Source: Daldinia sp. FL1419 (taxonomy: Eukaryota > Ascomycota > Sordariomycetes > Xylariales > Hypoxylaceae). From it: 64,000 nt of DNA. The translations under genes were made by a program, and so were the position numbers. Numbering within the stretch: position 1 is the first letter of the stretch; each line of letters opens with the position of its first letter. Of this stretch, positions 25,708-37,883 are shown piece by piece. The notes beneath the pieces were generated by a model that did not search any database, was not told the origin of the DNA, and was given only the letters and a program-made list of their open reading frames with translations. Where the stretch lies: positions 172,499 through 236,498 of the forward strand of contig MU623386.1 of NCBI GenBank assembly GCA_025201765.1, given 5' to 3'.

Positions 25708-27104
25708 TGCGAATAACTAAGCAATTAAATCCTAGTGTAAAGTCCGAAGAGACGGTCCTCTATTTGTGTAGCTTATTTAGTACACAAAGCTGGCGCAAAC
25801 TTTGGACGACTATGCGTACGGAAAGAAGCGAAAAGAGGCTGTCTACTATGGCTAGATATCGGCTAACGGAAAATGTATGCTGTCGCGTGAGGAGGGTTGG
25901 AACAAATAGGTACGCTTCTATCGCTTGTCGGAGTGGACGAGTTCTCTCTAATACTGCTTTGCGCGCGGGTGAAACAAAACGACCAAACGGTAGATTGTTT
26001 GAAAGGTTAAGAGTAAAGTTTGAAGTAGCGTAAACGAAAGGAGAAGAAGAAGTTACGACCTGTAGGTTGTAGGGTTATTAGTTATTTTGGAAGGATGAGA
26101 GCGCGATTCTTAAAGGTCGAAGTTGCGGTCCCTAAATTTTGGCTGCATACAGGGTGGAAGTAAACAGTGCTCGAAGTGGGGGCCTTGATTCAGGATAGGT
26201 AAGCCACATTGTGAAGGTAGTCAATTCGTACCTTTACCTGAGGGGCAAGGGGCTGGCAGGACGACCTTAGGGTGGAGGGAGCTGAGGAATGAACAAACAA
26301 AAGCTATGACATAGATGTTTTAAGTCTGTACCTAGTTACACCAGGTATCTTTTTTTCTTTCTTTTTTCCTTCCATGTGGCGCATTACCTAGGTACCTAGG
26401 TAGGTACCTTGGAGGTGGTTTGTACTCCGTGTCCATGTACGTACCCACGTACCTACTAAGGTACTATGTACATGCCTAACCTAGGTAGGATGTAGGAGGT
26501 ACCTACTAGCCTAGCATCGAGGAAAGAGAGGCCTGGGCTTCGTTGGTTGCTAAGGCACAAGCACCTGGCGGGTTGGACTGGCTAAACCGGCAAGGTCGCG
26601 TGTCGACGGAAGCTGGCAGCTGGTAAACCCTGTTACCTTCAACAGACCTTTTGCGCCGAAGCTTTCCCCATAATATTCTTATGTGCATTCAATGCATTCG
26701 ACGCCTTCGCAGAACGCAGAACACAGAACGCAGAACGAGACGACTAGACATATCAACTCTCTTACACTGCGACAATACTCCATTCTTCTTGGCGTTAGCC
26801 TTTTTCTAAATTATAAAATGTTTATCTGACAAAGTTAATTCGACCATTCCATTGACTACTTACCAAATAGGATAGAAAAGGTCCCTCCTTATCCGTCCTG
26901 CGTTAGTAGCGGTACCAACAAATCCGCGTCGGACAACCCACAAATCATCACCACCATCGCATCGCGTCAAAGGCCCTGCAACCCCATCATCCTAGCAGTT
27001 AGAGCTTATTGACTTCTCCATTGATTGCGCAATACTTCGAGCTATAACCTGCAGCACTTAGGTTCGCTTCTGGATGCGCCCGCGATCTTTTTTCCGTCGC
27101 AGCA
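25708..27104. other. divergent intergenic region CKS1/RSC-type gene
   Basis: 1.4 kb containing a dense cluster of TACCTAGGTACC-type palindromes at 26385-26500 and a short AGAACGCAGAACACAG direct repeat at about 26709-26736. No gene was recognised. Confidence 0.5.
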
Positions 27105-30100
27105 ATGGAAAATAAGAGGAAGGCTAGCGGTGCAAATGGCATCGAGTCGCCGGCAAATGACTCTAATGACCGAGCTGCTAAGCGTCGCAGACTAGTAGAG
27201 GTATGCTTCTATACTCCGAGTCCCTTATTTGACATTCCACAGCATTGCGCGTAAGCTTCGCCGCAGCACGGCTACAATGCTTACATTGGGTCGCCGTGCA
27301 ATGCAGCCGTGATGCGATGCGATGCGATGCGAACATGCCGTGGATTAATTTGAGAGATGAGAGTTTAAGCTTAGAGGAGGCGGGGGAGTTTTGGACGAAA
27401 GCTACGAAAGCTATTCAGATGCAACGCCTTGTCCGCTTGACACCCTGTCCGTTGTCTATGCATGCTCGCAACCTCAACCCTCCAAATTCTGCAGCTTTGG
27501 GGCTCTCGCTTCCCCTGTTTCTATACACTATCTCACAATCTACCAACTTGCTCTGCTCGTTTCTAATTTGATTCTTACCATAGGAATTCGGAGATCTCAC
27601 AAACGGTGAGACTAAAGAATCAACTACTGCCTACGGGCTAAACATTTTGGAATCAATCAGAGCTACTACCGATAAGAAGTACGAGCAGCTCTTTTATGAT
27701 TATTTGCATGCGATATACCCCTTTCTGGCACCGATCCTAAGCCTCACTTTTGACCTGCATTTTACTTGTTAGAGTTAAAGTGCACTTTGGAAGTGGCATT
27801 AACTAACTCATCTTTTACAGTGGCCGCCCAGTTTCCCCTTATTTTGAGAAGCTTCCTTCTCGAAGCAAGGATCCAGAATATTACAAGAAAATACGGCTCC
27901 CCCTCTCTTTAGAATCGATCGAGCAAAAACTGAAGAATGGCGAATATACCAATTTATCTGCTCTGGAGAGCGATCTCAAGCGTATGGTCCAAAACTCGAA
28001 GGAGGTTAGCGAACGCACATCTATGACTTTTGGCGATGCCGAACGAGTGCGCAAAGCCGTAAGCAATTTAATGACGAAGCACAACCCCGCGTATAAATCA
28101 GGTAACTATACAGCCGTCGCCACTCCGCTGCCTCCTACTCCCGAGCCGGAAGAGGATGATGATGAAGTAGATGAGGATGCCGAGGGTGAAGAAGAGGAAG
28201 AAGAGGGAGAGGGAGAGGGAGAGGAAGAAGAGGGAGAGGGAGAGGGAGAGGGAGAGGGAGAGGGAGAGGAAGAGGAAGAGGAAGAGGAAGAGGAAGAGGA
28301 GGAAGAGGAGGAGGAAGAGGAAGAGAAGGACGCTAGCGTACAAGATATTCAGACTAGCCTAGAGAATGACGCGGACGAGGTAGCCCAAGAAGAAGAAGAA
28401 GAAGAGGCCGACAACGAAGAAGCTGAAGGTGAAGAGGGCGAGGAAGAGGAAGAGATTGACGAAGAGGATGAGGAGGATGAGGAGGATGAAGAGGATGAAG
28501 ACGGCGAAGATGAAGATGGCGAGCCCAGCCCGGCAGTCCGAAGACGCCGACGACCTGGACGACCGCCGAAGAATCCCGTTGCGCATGCCCGAAAAGTTGC
28601 TGCCCGCGGTCCGACTCCTGGCAAAGCTGATACACACTACGAGGGTGTCTCGTACAAGGGCTTAGATTTTCAAAAAGCACAGGAGAAGATTGTGGAAGAA
28701 TTGCTCCGAAAGAAGGACGATACGTAGGTCTATCTCATTGAGACGTTGCGGCGCAATTGACTGATAAACCTAAAGTGGTGAATACCCGTATTTCGAGCCG
28801 TTCATCTACCTACCGCCTCGATCCCTTAGGGACTACTACGAGATCATCAAGGAACCTTTGTCGCTCAAAGCGTTACAGAAACAAGTCCGAGGTCAGCATG
28901 GTAGAAGAGGGGCAACGTATACGACTGATTTCAAGACGTGGGCTGCTTTCGAGGACCAGGCAAGTCTGATCTGGAAGAATGCTTATCATTACAACGAAGA
29001 TGGAAGTGAGATCTCCCTCATGGCTCAGGAACTTGAGGTAAATTCTTCTGTCCTGTTCGATTGACTCTTACTAACTGTCGCAGCAATTCTTTCAAGAGCA
29101 ATTGAAGGAGGCCAAGCTTCACGTTCCAGAGCCCCTTCAGCCACAACCGAAGATTAAGTTAAAGATGCCCCCCAACCCGGAGACTTCCGTACATCCTAAG
29201 AAGATTACCATCCATGTTGGCGGCAAGAATAGCGCTACGGGATCACCAGCACCGGCACCGGCACCGGCGACAGGCCAATCCGGCGAAGGAGAAATCACTC
29301 GTAACGGCACACCTATAAGTAGAAACCCCTTTGGTGGCTCGACAGCAACTTCAGTCAGCTTGACCCAACTCGAGAAAGCTAGAAGCATGTCAGCTTCGGC
29401 AGGCCCTCCTAGTCCGTCGGCCGCGGGGCTGGCAAAGACTGAGGATGCTGTCCGACCGTCACCAGCATTCACGAACCATCAACAATTTGCACCTCCGACG
29501 GCACCTGCTACTTCTAATGCTCCACCGAGCGGAGCGCCGAATTCTTTACCTAATCCCGCACCAAATGGTGCTCTTCCTACGCCGCCGCCACCGCCGCCGC
29601 CACCACCGCCAGCCCCGAAACTATCACCTGCGGAAATCCTCGAAGCACAAAAATACCGGCCGTACCCAATAAGTAAGTATTTCTCTTGGGTACCACGTTT
29701 ACATTACACATTATTTACCATATATTACAGAGCAATCGGAAGCTATCATGCCGAAACTCGTCATTATATCTCACCCTGAACTCCAGATCGAAAATCGAAT
29801 GTCGATTACTATTCCAGCCAGTCCTACTGAAGCCCAGCAGGAACTGGTTTTGAATGCTCCTACTAGTTATTACCGCCTTCGACTTAAACCAGAGGTAGCA
29901 AAATTTCTGGAGGCCCAGCAGCGCGAGTGGAGACTAAATGTGATGCACAATGGTGTACGCTTATACCCTCCCCAAAATCAACTTAACAGACCAGGCGAAC
30001 CGGTCTTCGATGTCATATTACAGTTTGGCCCAAATCGTCTCGAAGTCTCTTTGGTAGCAGCCCTTCCAAAAGGCCAGAAGGCGCCCAATGGATTAACCAT

Positions 30101-30146
30101 GGAAATGGAGAAGTTTGTAGTGCATTTCAACGTACTCAGGCATTGA
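27105..30146 (+). CDS. RSC-type tandem-bromodomain chromatin-remodelling protein (Rsc4-like) with AT-hook
   Basis: Six exons: 27105-27200, 27584-27678, 27821-28723, 28776-29037, 29084-29672 and 29731-30146, 786 codons, all phases consistent. The N-terminus is MENKRKASGANG. Bromodomain 1 (about residues 40-150) includes YYKKIRLPLSLESIEQKL. A very acidic Glu/Gly tract covers about 170-300 and is followed by an AT-hook RRRRPGRPPK. Bromodomain 2 (about 365-455) includes DYYEIIKEPLSLKAL and NAYHYNEDGSEISLMAQELE. A Pro-rich linker leads to a conserved C-terminal domain starting KQSEAIMPKLVIIS. Tandem bromodomains plus this C-terminal domain resemble Rsc4; no BAH domain (as in Rsc1/2) is visible. 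The likely role is binding acetylated histone H3 as part of the RSC remodeller. Intron 1 is long (383 nt). Confidence 0.87.
28161..28330 (+). repeat. GAGGGA/GAAGAG purine microsatellite in coding sequence
   Basis: A pure-purine tract of GAGGGA and GAAGAG hexamers encodes alternating Glu-Gly then poly-Glu in the bromodomain gene. The hexameric unit keeps the frame, so length changes would alter only the acidic linker. Long open frames on the opposite strand here are shadows of this repeat. Confidence 0.85.
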
Positions 30147-31022
30147 TAACAAGACAAACGTTTTAATGAGCAGCGTTATCAACTAGAATAGAAATTAGTT
30201 ATCATGTTATATGGAGTTATTAAGTCTGCGTCTGTATGGTTGGCTTTTGGAGTTGTACTCGACGGAACCGAAACAGGGTAGGTTCTAACAATCAAGGTAC
30301 ATTCTGGCTGAGCCAGTAACTCACATATTTGTACGTCTAGGTGGTTGATTGTGGCGGAAACCCTGCTAGGAATTTCCCCGATATTTTGAGGGGGTTGCTC
30401 CCTCAAATTAATTTGCGTTGACTTAGTCTTAGTTACCTAGGTAGTTATATAAGAATGGATTCCAATTCTTACGGAACACGTGAATATCGTAGGTACTAAA
30501 TCACCGTTCTCGGAAGTATGTACCTCTGTACCTATGTATACCTGCCCAAGATATCACGCTTTTTTTTTTTTTTTTTTTTTTTTTTTCTGATTGGTATATG
30601 TTGGGAATGGTTGGACCTCCACTATGCTAAAATACACAGGTAATTTTCATCGCCTCAAGAAAAAAAAAAATAAACATTTGAGGTCCCTTTTTGGTGGGGT
30701 GGGGAAAGTAGGTTAGACTGTCCAGTTGCAAGCCAGTTTTTACCATGGCAAGAGGCTGGACCCTGAAGTAAAACGACCCCTCCAAGTACGTACCCTAAGA
30801 CACTAAGCCGGAAATATATTAGTTCCGGCGGCAAAGGTGGGATGTGGAAAAGAAAAAAAATTTTGAGAATTAGGAATTATTTTCACCGCCCGCATAAAAA
30901 TTCGTGAAAATCCCCCCTCCATCCCTCCATACCTTATCTTCTGGTCCCTCGTCCCCTGATCGAATTTCTCCCGCAACACCAACTGTATCTGTGAATTTCT
31001 TCAGTTGAAAAGATCCTTCACA
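30147..31022. other. intergenic region upstream of SSB
   Basis: Contains a T-run of about 27 nt at 30560-30586, an A-run at 30660-30670 and A+T-rich leader sequence before the SSB start. No further gene was seen. Confidence 0.5.
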
Positions 31023-33207
31023 ATGGCGGAAGAAGTCTACGATGGTGCCATCGGCATTGATTTGGGTATGTTGACACAATTTTCTCTTGATTGACCACCC
31101 CGCCATCACCATGGGTCATCTTGTCGCATTGCGATCTGTTGAAAAACTTCAAATTTCAAAATTTTTATATCGTAGTGAGCATCAGCTAACACCTCTATCA
31201 CTTTTCTAGGCACGACCTACTCTTGTGTCGCTGTCTACGAGGGCAACAATGTCGAGATCATTGCCAACGAGCAGGGTAGCTTCACGACTCCTTCTTACGT
31301 CTCCTTCAACGAGAAGGAACGTTTGATTGGTGAAGCCGCCAAGAACCAGGCTGCTATGAACCCTCGAAACACCGTTTTCGATGTCAAGTATGTTTATGGC
31401 CCCGCGCCCCAGAATTCCTCTTTTTCTCGTGGGACCTTGCAGCTAATCTATTTTGCGATAGGCGTCTGATTGGCCGACCTTTCAACGACCCCATCGTCAA
31501 GAAGGATATTGAATCATGGCCCTTCAAGGTCGTCGAGCAGGGCACCAACCCTGTTGTCCAGGTTGAGTACCTGGGAGAAACAAAGACTTTCTCTCCTCAG
31601 GAGATCTCCGCCATGGTCCTCACCAAGGTAATTTATGGCTGTTTTATGTTTCCAGTACTAGGCAGTAAGGCTAACCCAATTGTTTACAGATGAAGGAGAT
31701 TGCCGAGGTCAAGCTCGGAAAGAAGGTCGAGAAGGCCGTCGTCACCGTCCCGGCTTACTTCAACGACAACCAACGTCAGGCCACCAAGGATGCCGGTTCC
31801 ATTTCGGGACTTAACGTGCTCCGTATCATCAACGAGCCCACTGCCGCTGCTATTGCTTACGGTCTGGGTGCCAACAAGTCCAACAAGGAACGTAATGTCC
31901 TTATCTACGATCTTGGTGGTGGTACTTTCGATGTATCGCTTCTTAACATCCAGGGCGGTGTCTTCACCGTCAAGGCCACTGCTGGTGACACCCATCTTGG
32001 TGGACAGGACTTCGACACCAACCTTCTTGACCACTGCAAGAAGGAGTTCCAACGTAAGACCAAGAAGGACATCTCTGGTGACCCGCGAGCCCTCCGAAGA
32101 CTCCGGACTGCTTGTGAACGCGCTAAGCGAACCCTGTCCAACGGTGCCCAGACCACCATCGAGATTGACTCGCTATTCGATGGCGAGGATTTCTTCCTCC
32201 AGATTACCCGTGCTCGTTTCGAGGACCTGAATGCCAAGGCCTTCAACGGCACATTGGAGCCTGTTGCTCAGGTTCTCAAGGATGCTGGTGTCGAGAAGAG
32301 CGCCGTTGACGAGATTGTGCTCGTTGGTGGTTCTACCCGTATTCCCAAGATCCAGAAGCTCCTCAGTGACTTCTTCGATGGCAAGAAGCTCGAGAAGAGT
32401 ATCAACCCCGACGAGGCTGTTGCCTACGGTGCCGCCGTTCAGGCCGGTATCCTTTCCGGCAAGGCCACCTCCGCCGACACCTCAGACCTTCTTCTTCTGG
32501 ACGTTGTTCCTCTATCCCTTGGTGTTGCCATGGAGGGTAATATCTTTGCTCCCGTCGTCACCCGTGGTCAGACCGTCCCTACTATCAAGAAGCGAACCTT
32601 CACCACCGTCGCCGACAACCAGCAGACCGTTCAGTTCCCCGTTTACCAGGGTGAGCGTGTCAACTGCGAGGACAACACTTCCCTTGGAGAGTTCACCCTT
32701 GCACCCATCCCCCCAATGCGTGCTGGAGAGGCCGTTCTTGAGGTTGTCTTCGAGGTCGACGTTAACGGTATCTTGAAGGTTACCGCCACTGAGAAGACCT
32801 CTGGCCGCAGTGCCAACATTACCATTTCCAACTCTGTTGGTAAGCTTTCATCAACTGAGATTGAGAGCATGATCAACGGTTAGTTTTGCCCCTTGTTCTT
32901 TTAGCCATCGAAGCGTTACTAACCCTTTACTTCTATAGATGCCGAGAAGTTCAAGAACAGCGACGAGGCCTTCAGCAAGCGATTTGAGGCCAAGCAGCAG
33001 CTCGAGTCCTACATCAGCCGCGTTGAGGAGATTATTTCCGACCCGACCATGTCACTCAAGTTTAAGCGTGGCCAGAAGGACAAGATTGAGCAATCTCTTA
33101 GCGACGCTATGGCTCAGCTCGAGATTGAAGATTCCTCCGCTGATGACCTGAAGAAGAAGGAGTTGGCTCTAAAGAGACTTGTGACCAAGGCTATGTCTTC
33201 CCGATAA
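31023..33207 (+). CDS. SSB1: Ribosome-associated Hsp70 chaperone Ssb
   Basis: Five exons: 31023-31065, 31210-31387, 31462-31627, 31690-32878 and 32939-33207, 614 codons. The protein starts [20 protein letters not shown]. It carries the Hsp70 phosphate-1 ([15 protein letters not shown]), phosphate-2 (LIYDLGGGTFDVSLL) and adenosine (EIVLVGGSTRIPK) motifs. It lacks the C-terminal EEVD tail of cytosolic Ssa and the HDEL of BiP; it ends KAMSSR, as in Ssb. Length matches Ssb (613-614 aa). Ssb binds nascent chains at the ribosome with the RAC co-chaperone. Codon use is strongly biased to C-ending codons, indicating high expression. The 5' intron positions in the first 130 codons are typical of fungal Ssb genes. 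Confidence 0.96.
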
Positions 33208-33688
33208 AGGGGTCTCTTATTATTTGGCGAATTAGGTCATGGATTATAGATGGGCGGCTGGCTAGGGTCCCTAGAGAGTCTCCCATAGGTGTTTTTGATG
33301 CTCATCTATGCTGGATTAACATTGGCATCCGGAGGGGGGAAAATTAGGACTTGAAGGTTCATTCGGCTTGGTGAGACACGAGGGAAAACGCAAAAGTCTT
33401 CCAGGATGGTCTTACCATTGTCCTGTTACCCACTATATCCCCTTCCCCTCACGAAAAACAACCATCAGTTGGTTGGCGGCGTATTTGCATGTAGACTAGG
33501 GAAAAAGTGACCCAGCAGGGATGATCGCTCAATGAATTTAATGTCTCTCACGTTATACTTGAAAGCTATCTTGTCTCGATAGAAGTGTTGTGTGTTTGTA
33601 AATGATGTTATCTTTTTTTAAAAGAAAAACTAATACGCCTCGACTCTCTTTAGGTAAGCTTGATAGAGATGTCGTGATACGACCTAGT

Positions 33689-33734
<46 letters not shown>

Positions 33735-34066
33735 CGGCGCCGGGGGGGGGGGGGGGGGGGGGCGGGGGGGGANNNNNNNNNNTTTTTTTTTAAATTAAAA
33801 AAAAAAACCCAACCAAGCCTATTTTGTAATTTTTTTTTTTTTTTTTTTTCCCTTCTTTCCCCCCCCCCCCCCCCCCCCCCCCCCGCGGCAGCTATCGGTA
33901 TTATTTAACGCGATTCTCCAAGGTCGGGTTAGTGCAGTTTCTGGAGGGGGAAGTATAATAAAGCCAAGTGAATGATATTAAGCATAAGCTATCTTATTGG
34001 ATTGACGTTCTGACTTATACACAACACCTCCTATAGACCTTCTCTCTTGACGCCAACATAGCAGTA
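33208..34066. other. intergenic region containing an assembly gap
   Basis: 3' flank of SSB and upstream region of the dehydratase gene. It includes the homopolymer/N block listed separately. Distances across this region are unreliable. Confidence 0.7.
33689..33884. other. assembly gap: poly-G, N10, poly-T and poly-C block
   Basis: A run of about 46 G, then G-rich sequence with a few C, then ten N at 33773-33782, then T, A and mixed runs, then about 26 C ending at 33884. Flanking unique sequence is normal. This looks like a failed or low-quality join, possibly with two-colour sequencing poly-G artefacts, rather than biology. The short Gly-rich open frames across it are artefacts. Confidence 0.9.
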
Positions 34067-36091
34067 ATGTCAACAGGCGCCGAAGACGGCAACGGCAAGT
34101 CCCAAGCGCACACAGCGCTCAATGGGGACTACGACCTTTCGCAAGCGATTGACTCGCGGCAAGGGCTGCGGCAGGGGTTAACGTCGTACGGGGACGCGCA
34201 CTTTTCTTTATTCCTGCGGAAGGTGTTTATCAAAGCGCTAGGGTACTCGGAGGATGCTCTGTCTAGACCGATCGTCGGCATCGTGAACACGTTCTCGGGG
34301 TTCAACCCATGCCACGCCAACGTGCCGCAGCTGATGGACGCGGTGCGGAGGGGAGTGCAGCTTGCGGGGGGGCTGGCAGTGGAGTTTCCGACGATTAGTC
34401 TGCACGAGTCGTTTGCGGCGCCGACGAGCATGTTCTTGAGGAATTTGATGAGCATGGATACGGAGGAGATGATTCGGGCGCAGCCGGTTGATGCGGTTGT
34501 GTTGATCGGGGGTGAGTATCCGCTTGGGTGCTTTCGTACATGCTGATTTGTGGGACTGAGTACTGACGCGAGGGATAGGATGCGATAAGACGACGCCGGC
34601 GCAGCTTATGGGCGGGATATCGGCGAATAAGCCGATTCTGCATCTTGTGACGGGGCCGATGATGCCGGGGAGCCATAAGGGGGTAAGGATTGGAGCGTGC
34701 ACTGATTGTCGGAACAATTGGGCGAGCTTTCGGGCTGGGGTTATTGATATTGAGGAGATTGCGGCGTTGAATGAAGAGCTTGCGCCGACGGTAAGTGATT
34801 TAAATAAGAGGAGACGCCTGAGATGTGCTGAAGATGAGATATAGGCTGGTACGTGTGGAGTTATGGGAACGGCGAGCACAAGTAAGGATTCCTCATGTTG
34901 CTCCTTTTCTTACTCCTTCTCTAACTTGGCGATTCTATAGTGGCATGTATACTGGTTGGACTCGGCCTCATGCCATTTAAAGGGGCGACAGCACCGGCCG
35001 TGTCGTCAGCTCGTTTACGAATTGCCGAAGAGACTGGATCTAATGCCGTGAAAATCATTACGGCTGGCGACAAGCTGAAACCGCAGTCATTACTATCGCG
35101 GGAATCGTTTCTTAACGCCATCACTGTATTACAAGCTATCGGCGGCTCGACAAATGCTGTGGTGCATTTACTGGCTATTATAAACCGGCATCCTGCTGTT
35201 GCGGGTACTATCACTCTCGACACCTTCGACGAGATCGGGCGTCGTACTCCTCTTCTCGTGGACCTGAAACCCAGCGGCTCTAACTACATGACTGACTTCC
35301 ATAACTCGGGCGGCATGGCTGCATTACTACAGGAACTAAGGCCACTCTTACACTTAGACGCGCTGACGGTATCTGGGAAGACGTTAGGTGAGGCACTGGA
35401 TAGCGAGCGTTTAATTCCGATACCACAAGAACTCCGGTGTATTCAACTCTTCAGCACTCCTCTTTACCCGTCTTCCTCGCTGGTAGTATTACGCGGGAAT
35501 CTCGCGCCTGGAGGCGCCGTCATGAAAGCCAGCGCATCCAAAGATCGCAAACTTCTGAAGCACTCGGGACGAGCTGTCGTATTCGCCGGGTCTGCGGATC
35601 TAACGGCACGTATTGACGATGAGAGCTTAGATGTCGCTCCTGATAGCGTATTAGTCCTCCAGAACATCGGACCGGTAGGTAACCCCGGGATGCCGGAGGC
35701 CGGACTCATACCAATACCGCGAAAGCTAGCAGCACAGGGGGTCACGGATATGTTACGAGTATCAGACGGGAGGATGAGCGGTACAGCCGGTGGTACCATT
35801 GTACTACATATCTCGCCCGAGGCAGCAAACCCGGAGTCCGTGTTGGGAGTTGTGAGAAATGGGGACATAATTACGTGTGATATCGAGACCCGACTTTTGC
35901 GAGTAGAAATTAGCGACGAGGAGATCGAGCGCAGGAAAGAGGCTAGGCGAACGGAGGTGGAGAAGGATGATTCACAACACCCATGGAAGACACGAGAGAA
36001 GATGAGAGGATATAGGGGCTTGTATATGAGGTCCGTTAACCAGGCGGATCAGGGGGCGGATTTTGACTTCCTTCGAGCGGAGGGAATATGA
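34067..36091 (+). CDS. IlvD/Edd-family dehydratase, sugar-acid dehydratase type
   Basis: Four exons: 34067-34511, 34579-34790, 34845-34881 and 34941-36091, 614 codons. Three Fe-S ligand cysteines are present at C82 (NPCHAN), C150 (GGCDKTTPAQ) and C223 (AGTCGVMGTAST). The catalytic-serine region reads SDGRMSGTAGG near residue 565. The GNPGMPEAGLIPIPRKL segment and DGRMSGT are closer to L-arabinonate-type sugar-acid dehydratases than to biosynthetic dihydroxy-acid dehydratase (Ilv3). No mitochondrial targeting peptide is apparent. It probably dehydrates a sugar acid to a 2-keto-3-deoxy acid in the cytosol; the substrate is unknown. It ends 76 nt from the convergent Ldh2-family gene. Exon 3 is only 37 nt. 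Confidence 0.85.
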
Positions 36092-36167
36092 TAGCAGCAT
36101 GTAAAACAATTCATCGCATTACTATGTCCAAGATATGACACTACTGTTCGTGATATACGCCCTTTTA

Positions 36168-37312
36168 TCAATTCCTTATAGCAAGAAGAGGCTTTCCTAC
36201 TTTATTTGCTTCCTCATTTAGTGCATCGACTTCGGCCTGTACCAACGGTATTCCCGTCTTTTCTCTCTGTTCTTGTGTCAATTGTTCAATCTCACCTGGG
36301 AAGTAAATCCGTTCAACACCAGCAGCCTTGTCCGAACCGACAACGCGTTGATATAGAAAGTCCATCCGCTCTCGAAACTCATCGAGGCTCATGAATAGGT
36401 CCGGCTTAATGGCTACGAGAAAGTGACCGACATCTGATGCTTTGCTTGGGTCGTATGGGCCCGTAACTCCACCCGCGAACGCAGAGCCTGTATATCTGGT
36501 TAGAAGAGAAAGAAGATAAGTACCTAACCTAGTTCCTTGAGCAGGGATTTACCTGATAATACCCCTGAAAATACATCCATCATGATGGCCAACGCCGAAC
36601 CCTTGGGTCCTCCCATGGGAAGCATGACCCCCTCCAAGGCCGCAGCCGGATCGTCCGTCAGCCTCCCCTCAGCATCCAAGGCCCAGTCTAGGGGTATCTT
36701 CTCCCCTCTTCTCTTCGCCTTATAAATCTTACCTCTCGCCGCAACCGAAGGCGCCATATCCAAGATAAACGGTTTCTCCTTCCCGCCAGGAGCACCACAA
36801 GCGATTGGCGACACACCCATGAGCTTACTCTTACCTCCGAACACCGGTAGCGCGGGGCTCGAGTTTGTAAACACCAAGCTCATCATGCCGGCATCAATAG
36901 CCTGCTGAACGATCCAGGCACTCATGCCGAAGTGGTTCGAGTGCTTGACGCTAACCATGCCGATACCAAACTCGCGCGCCATGTCGCAAGCCGTACGCAT
37001 CCCGGCCTCCGCAGCCAGAAATCCGAATCCATTCCGCCCGTCCACCTGTGCGACTACTGGGGTGACTTTGGTGATTTCAGGCGATGCCGTAGCGTCTAGT
37101 ACGCCGTTGCGCACGCGCGCCATATACGATGGAATCCGGTTGATGCCATGCGTGTCCACGCCGCGCAAATCCGCGGCAACCAAACACCGCGCTATGACGG
37201 CGGCGTTGGGTTCGGGCACGCCGTTCCCCACCAAGACACCCTCGACGAACTTTCGCGCCTCGGCGGCTTCGACGTAGAGCTTAGCGTCGGAAGAAGCTGA
37301 GGTCTCGGCCAT
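36168..37312 (-). CDS. Malate/L-lactate dehydrogenase (Ldh2) family NAD(P)-dependent oxidoreductase
   Basis: Two exons on the minus strand: 37312-36553 and 36487-36168, 359 codons. Family motifs: ADLRGVDTHGINRIPSYM (about residues 41-58, with the catalytic His), VDGRNGFGFLAAEAGM, VKHSNHFGMSAWIV, and GGPKGSALAIMMDVFSG near 240, followed by FAGGVTGPYDPSKASDVGH after the splice. The start MAETSASSDAKL is chosen because the upstream extension of the frame (to 37477) is not conserved-looking. Ldh2 members reduce or oxidise 2-keto/2-hydroxy acids (malate, sulfolactate, diketogulonate, ureidoglycolate). The tail-to-tail neighbour is a dehydratase that would yield a 2-keto acid, so a shared pathway is plausible but unproven. 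Confidence 0.88.
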
Positions 37313-37883
37313 GTTGTAATTGATAGAGGCTATCCAAAGCAGTGTAAGGAGTGACTGATCTCGAGTGTACAGGCATGCTGGGTAAGAAATAAGTCGATGA
37401 GTATGACCCGGATTGCTTATTCCGAAGATAAACTCGTCCGACCTCGGACTCGGTGCCGTGTGCCGAGATGACTCCAACGGAGCGGAGCTATGCCGAGGTT
37501 CTCCGCTTCCATGGGCAATAAAACCCCCCTTTATAGTTAAGAACGAGTGAATAAGATTTCAGTTTATTTTCGCGAATTTTTATTTTATTTACTAGGTACC
37601 TACTCACTCTGAGATTGCAATTTACCTACTCGTTATCACTGTACTTGTAGATAGGAGGTGAGCTATTACGTCTTGTAGCAATATTATCTAACATAGCATT
37701 TGGTGACCGCGAACATGAATATAAGTACTCAACACGCATGATCGCCTAACTTAGTATATCGATATGTGTGCGGTTTGTTGGCGTTCTGCGGAAACTTTTC
37801 TCGGGCACTTTAGACATTCTGGCTTGGATATGGACCTGTAGAGTTGTATTTAAGGATTCGTCGTGGAGTCTCTTGGGAGCATC
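37313..37883. other. intergenic region upstream of the Ldh2-family gene
   Basis: About 570 nt. It should contain the Ldh2-gene promoter and the missing 5' end of the GST-like relic. No start codon for the GST-like frame was found here. Confidence 0.5.

Noticed and set aside
28098..28680. Several antisense Leu/Phe- and Ser-rich frames
   Set aside because: Mirror images of the purine-rich acidic tract of the bromodomain gene.
33602..33908. Gly-rich open frames across the poly-G block
   Set aside because: They run through N bases and homopolymers of an assembly gap.
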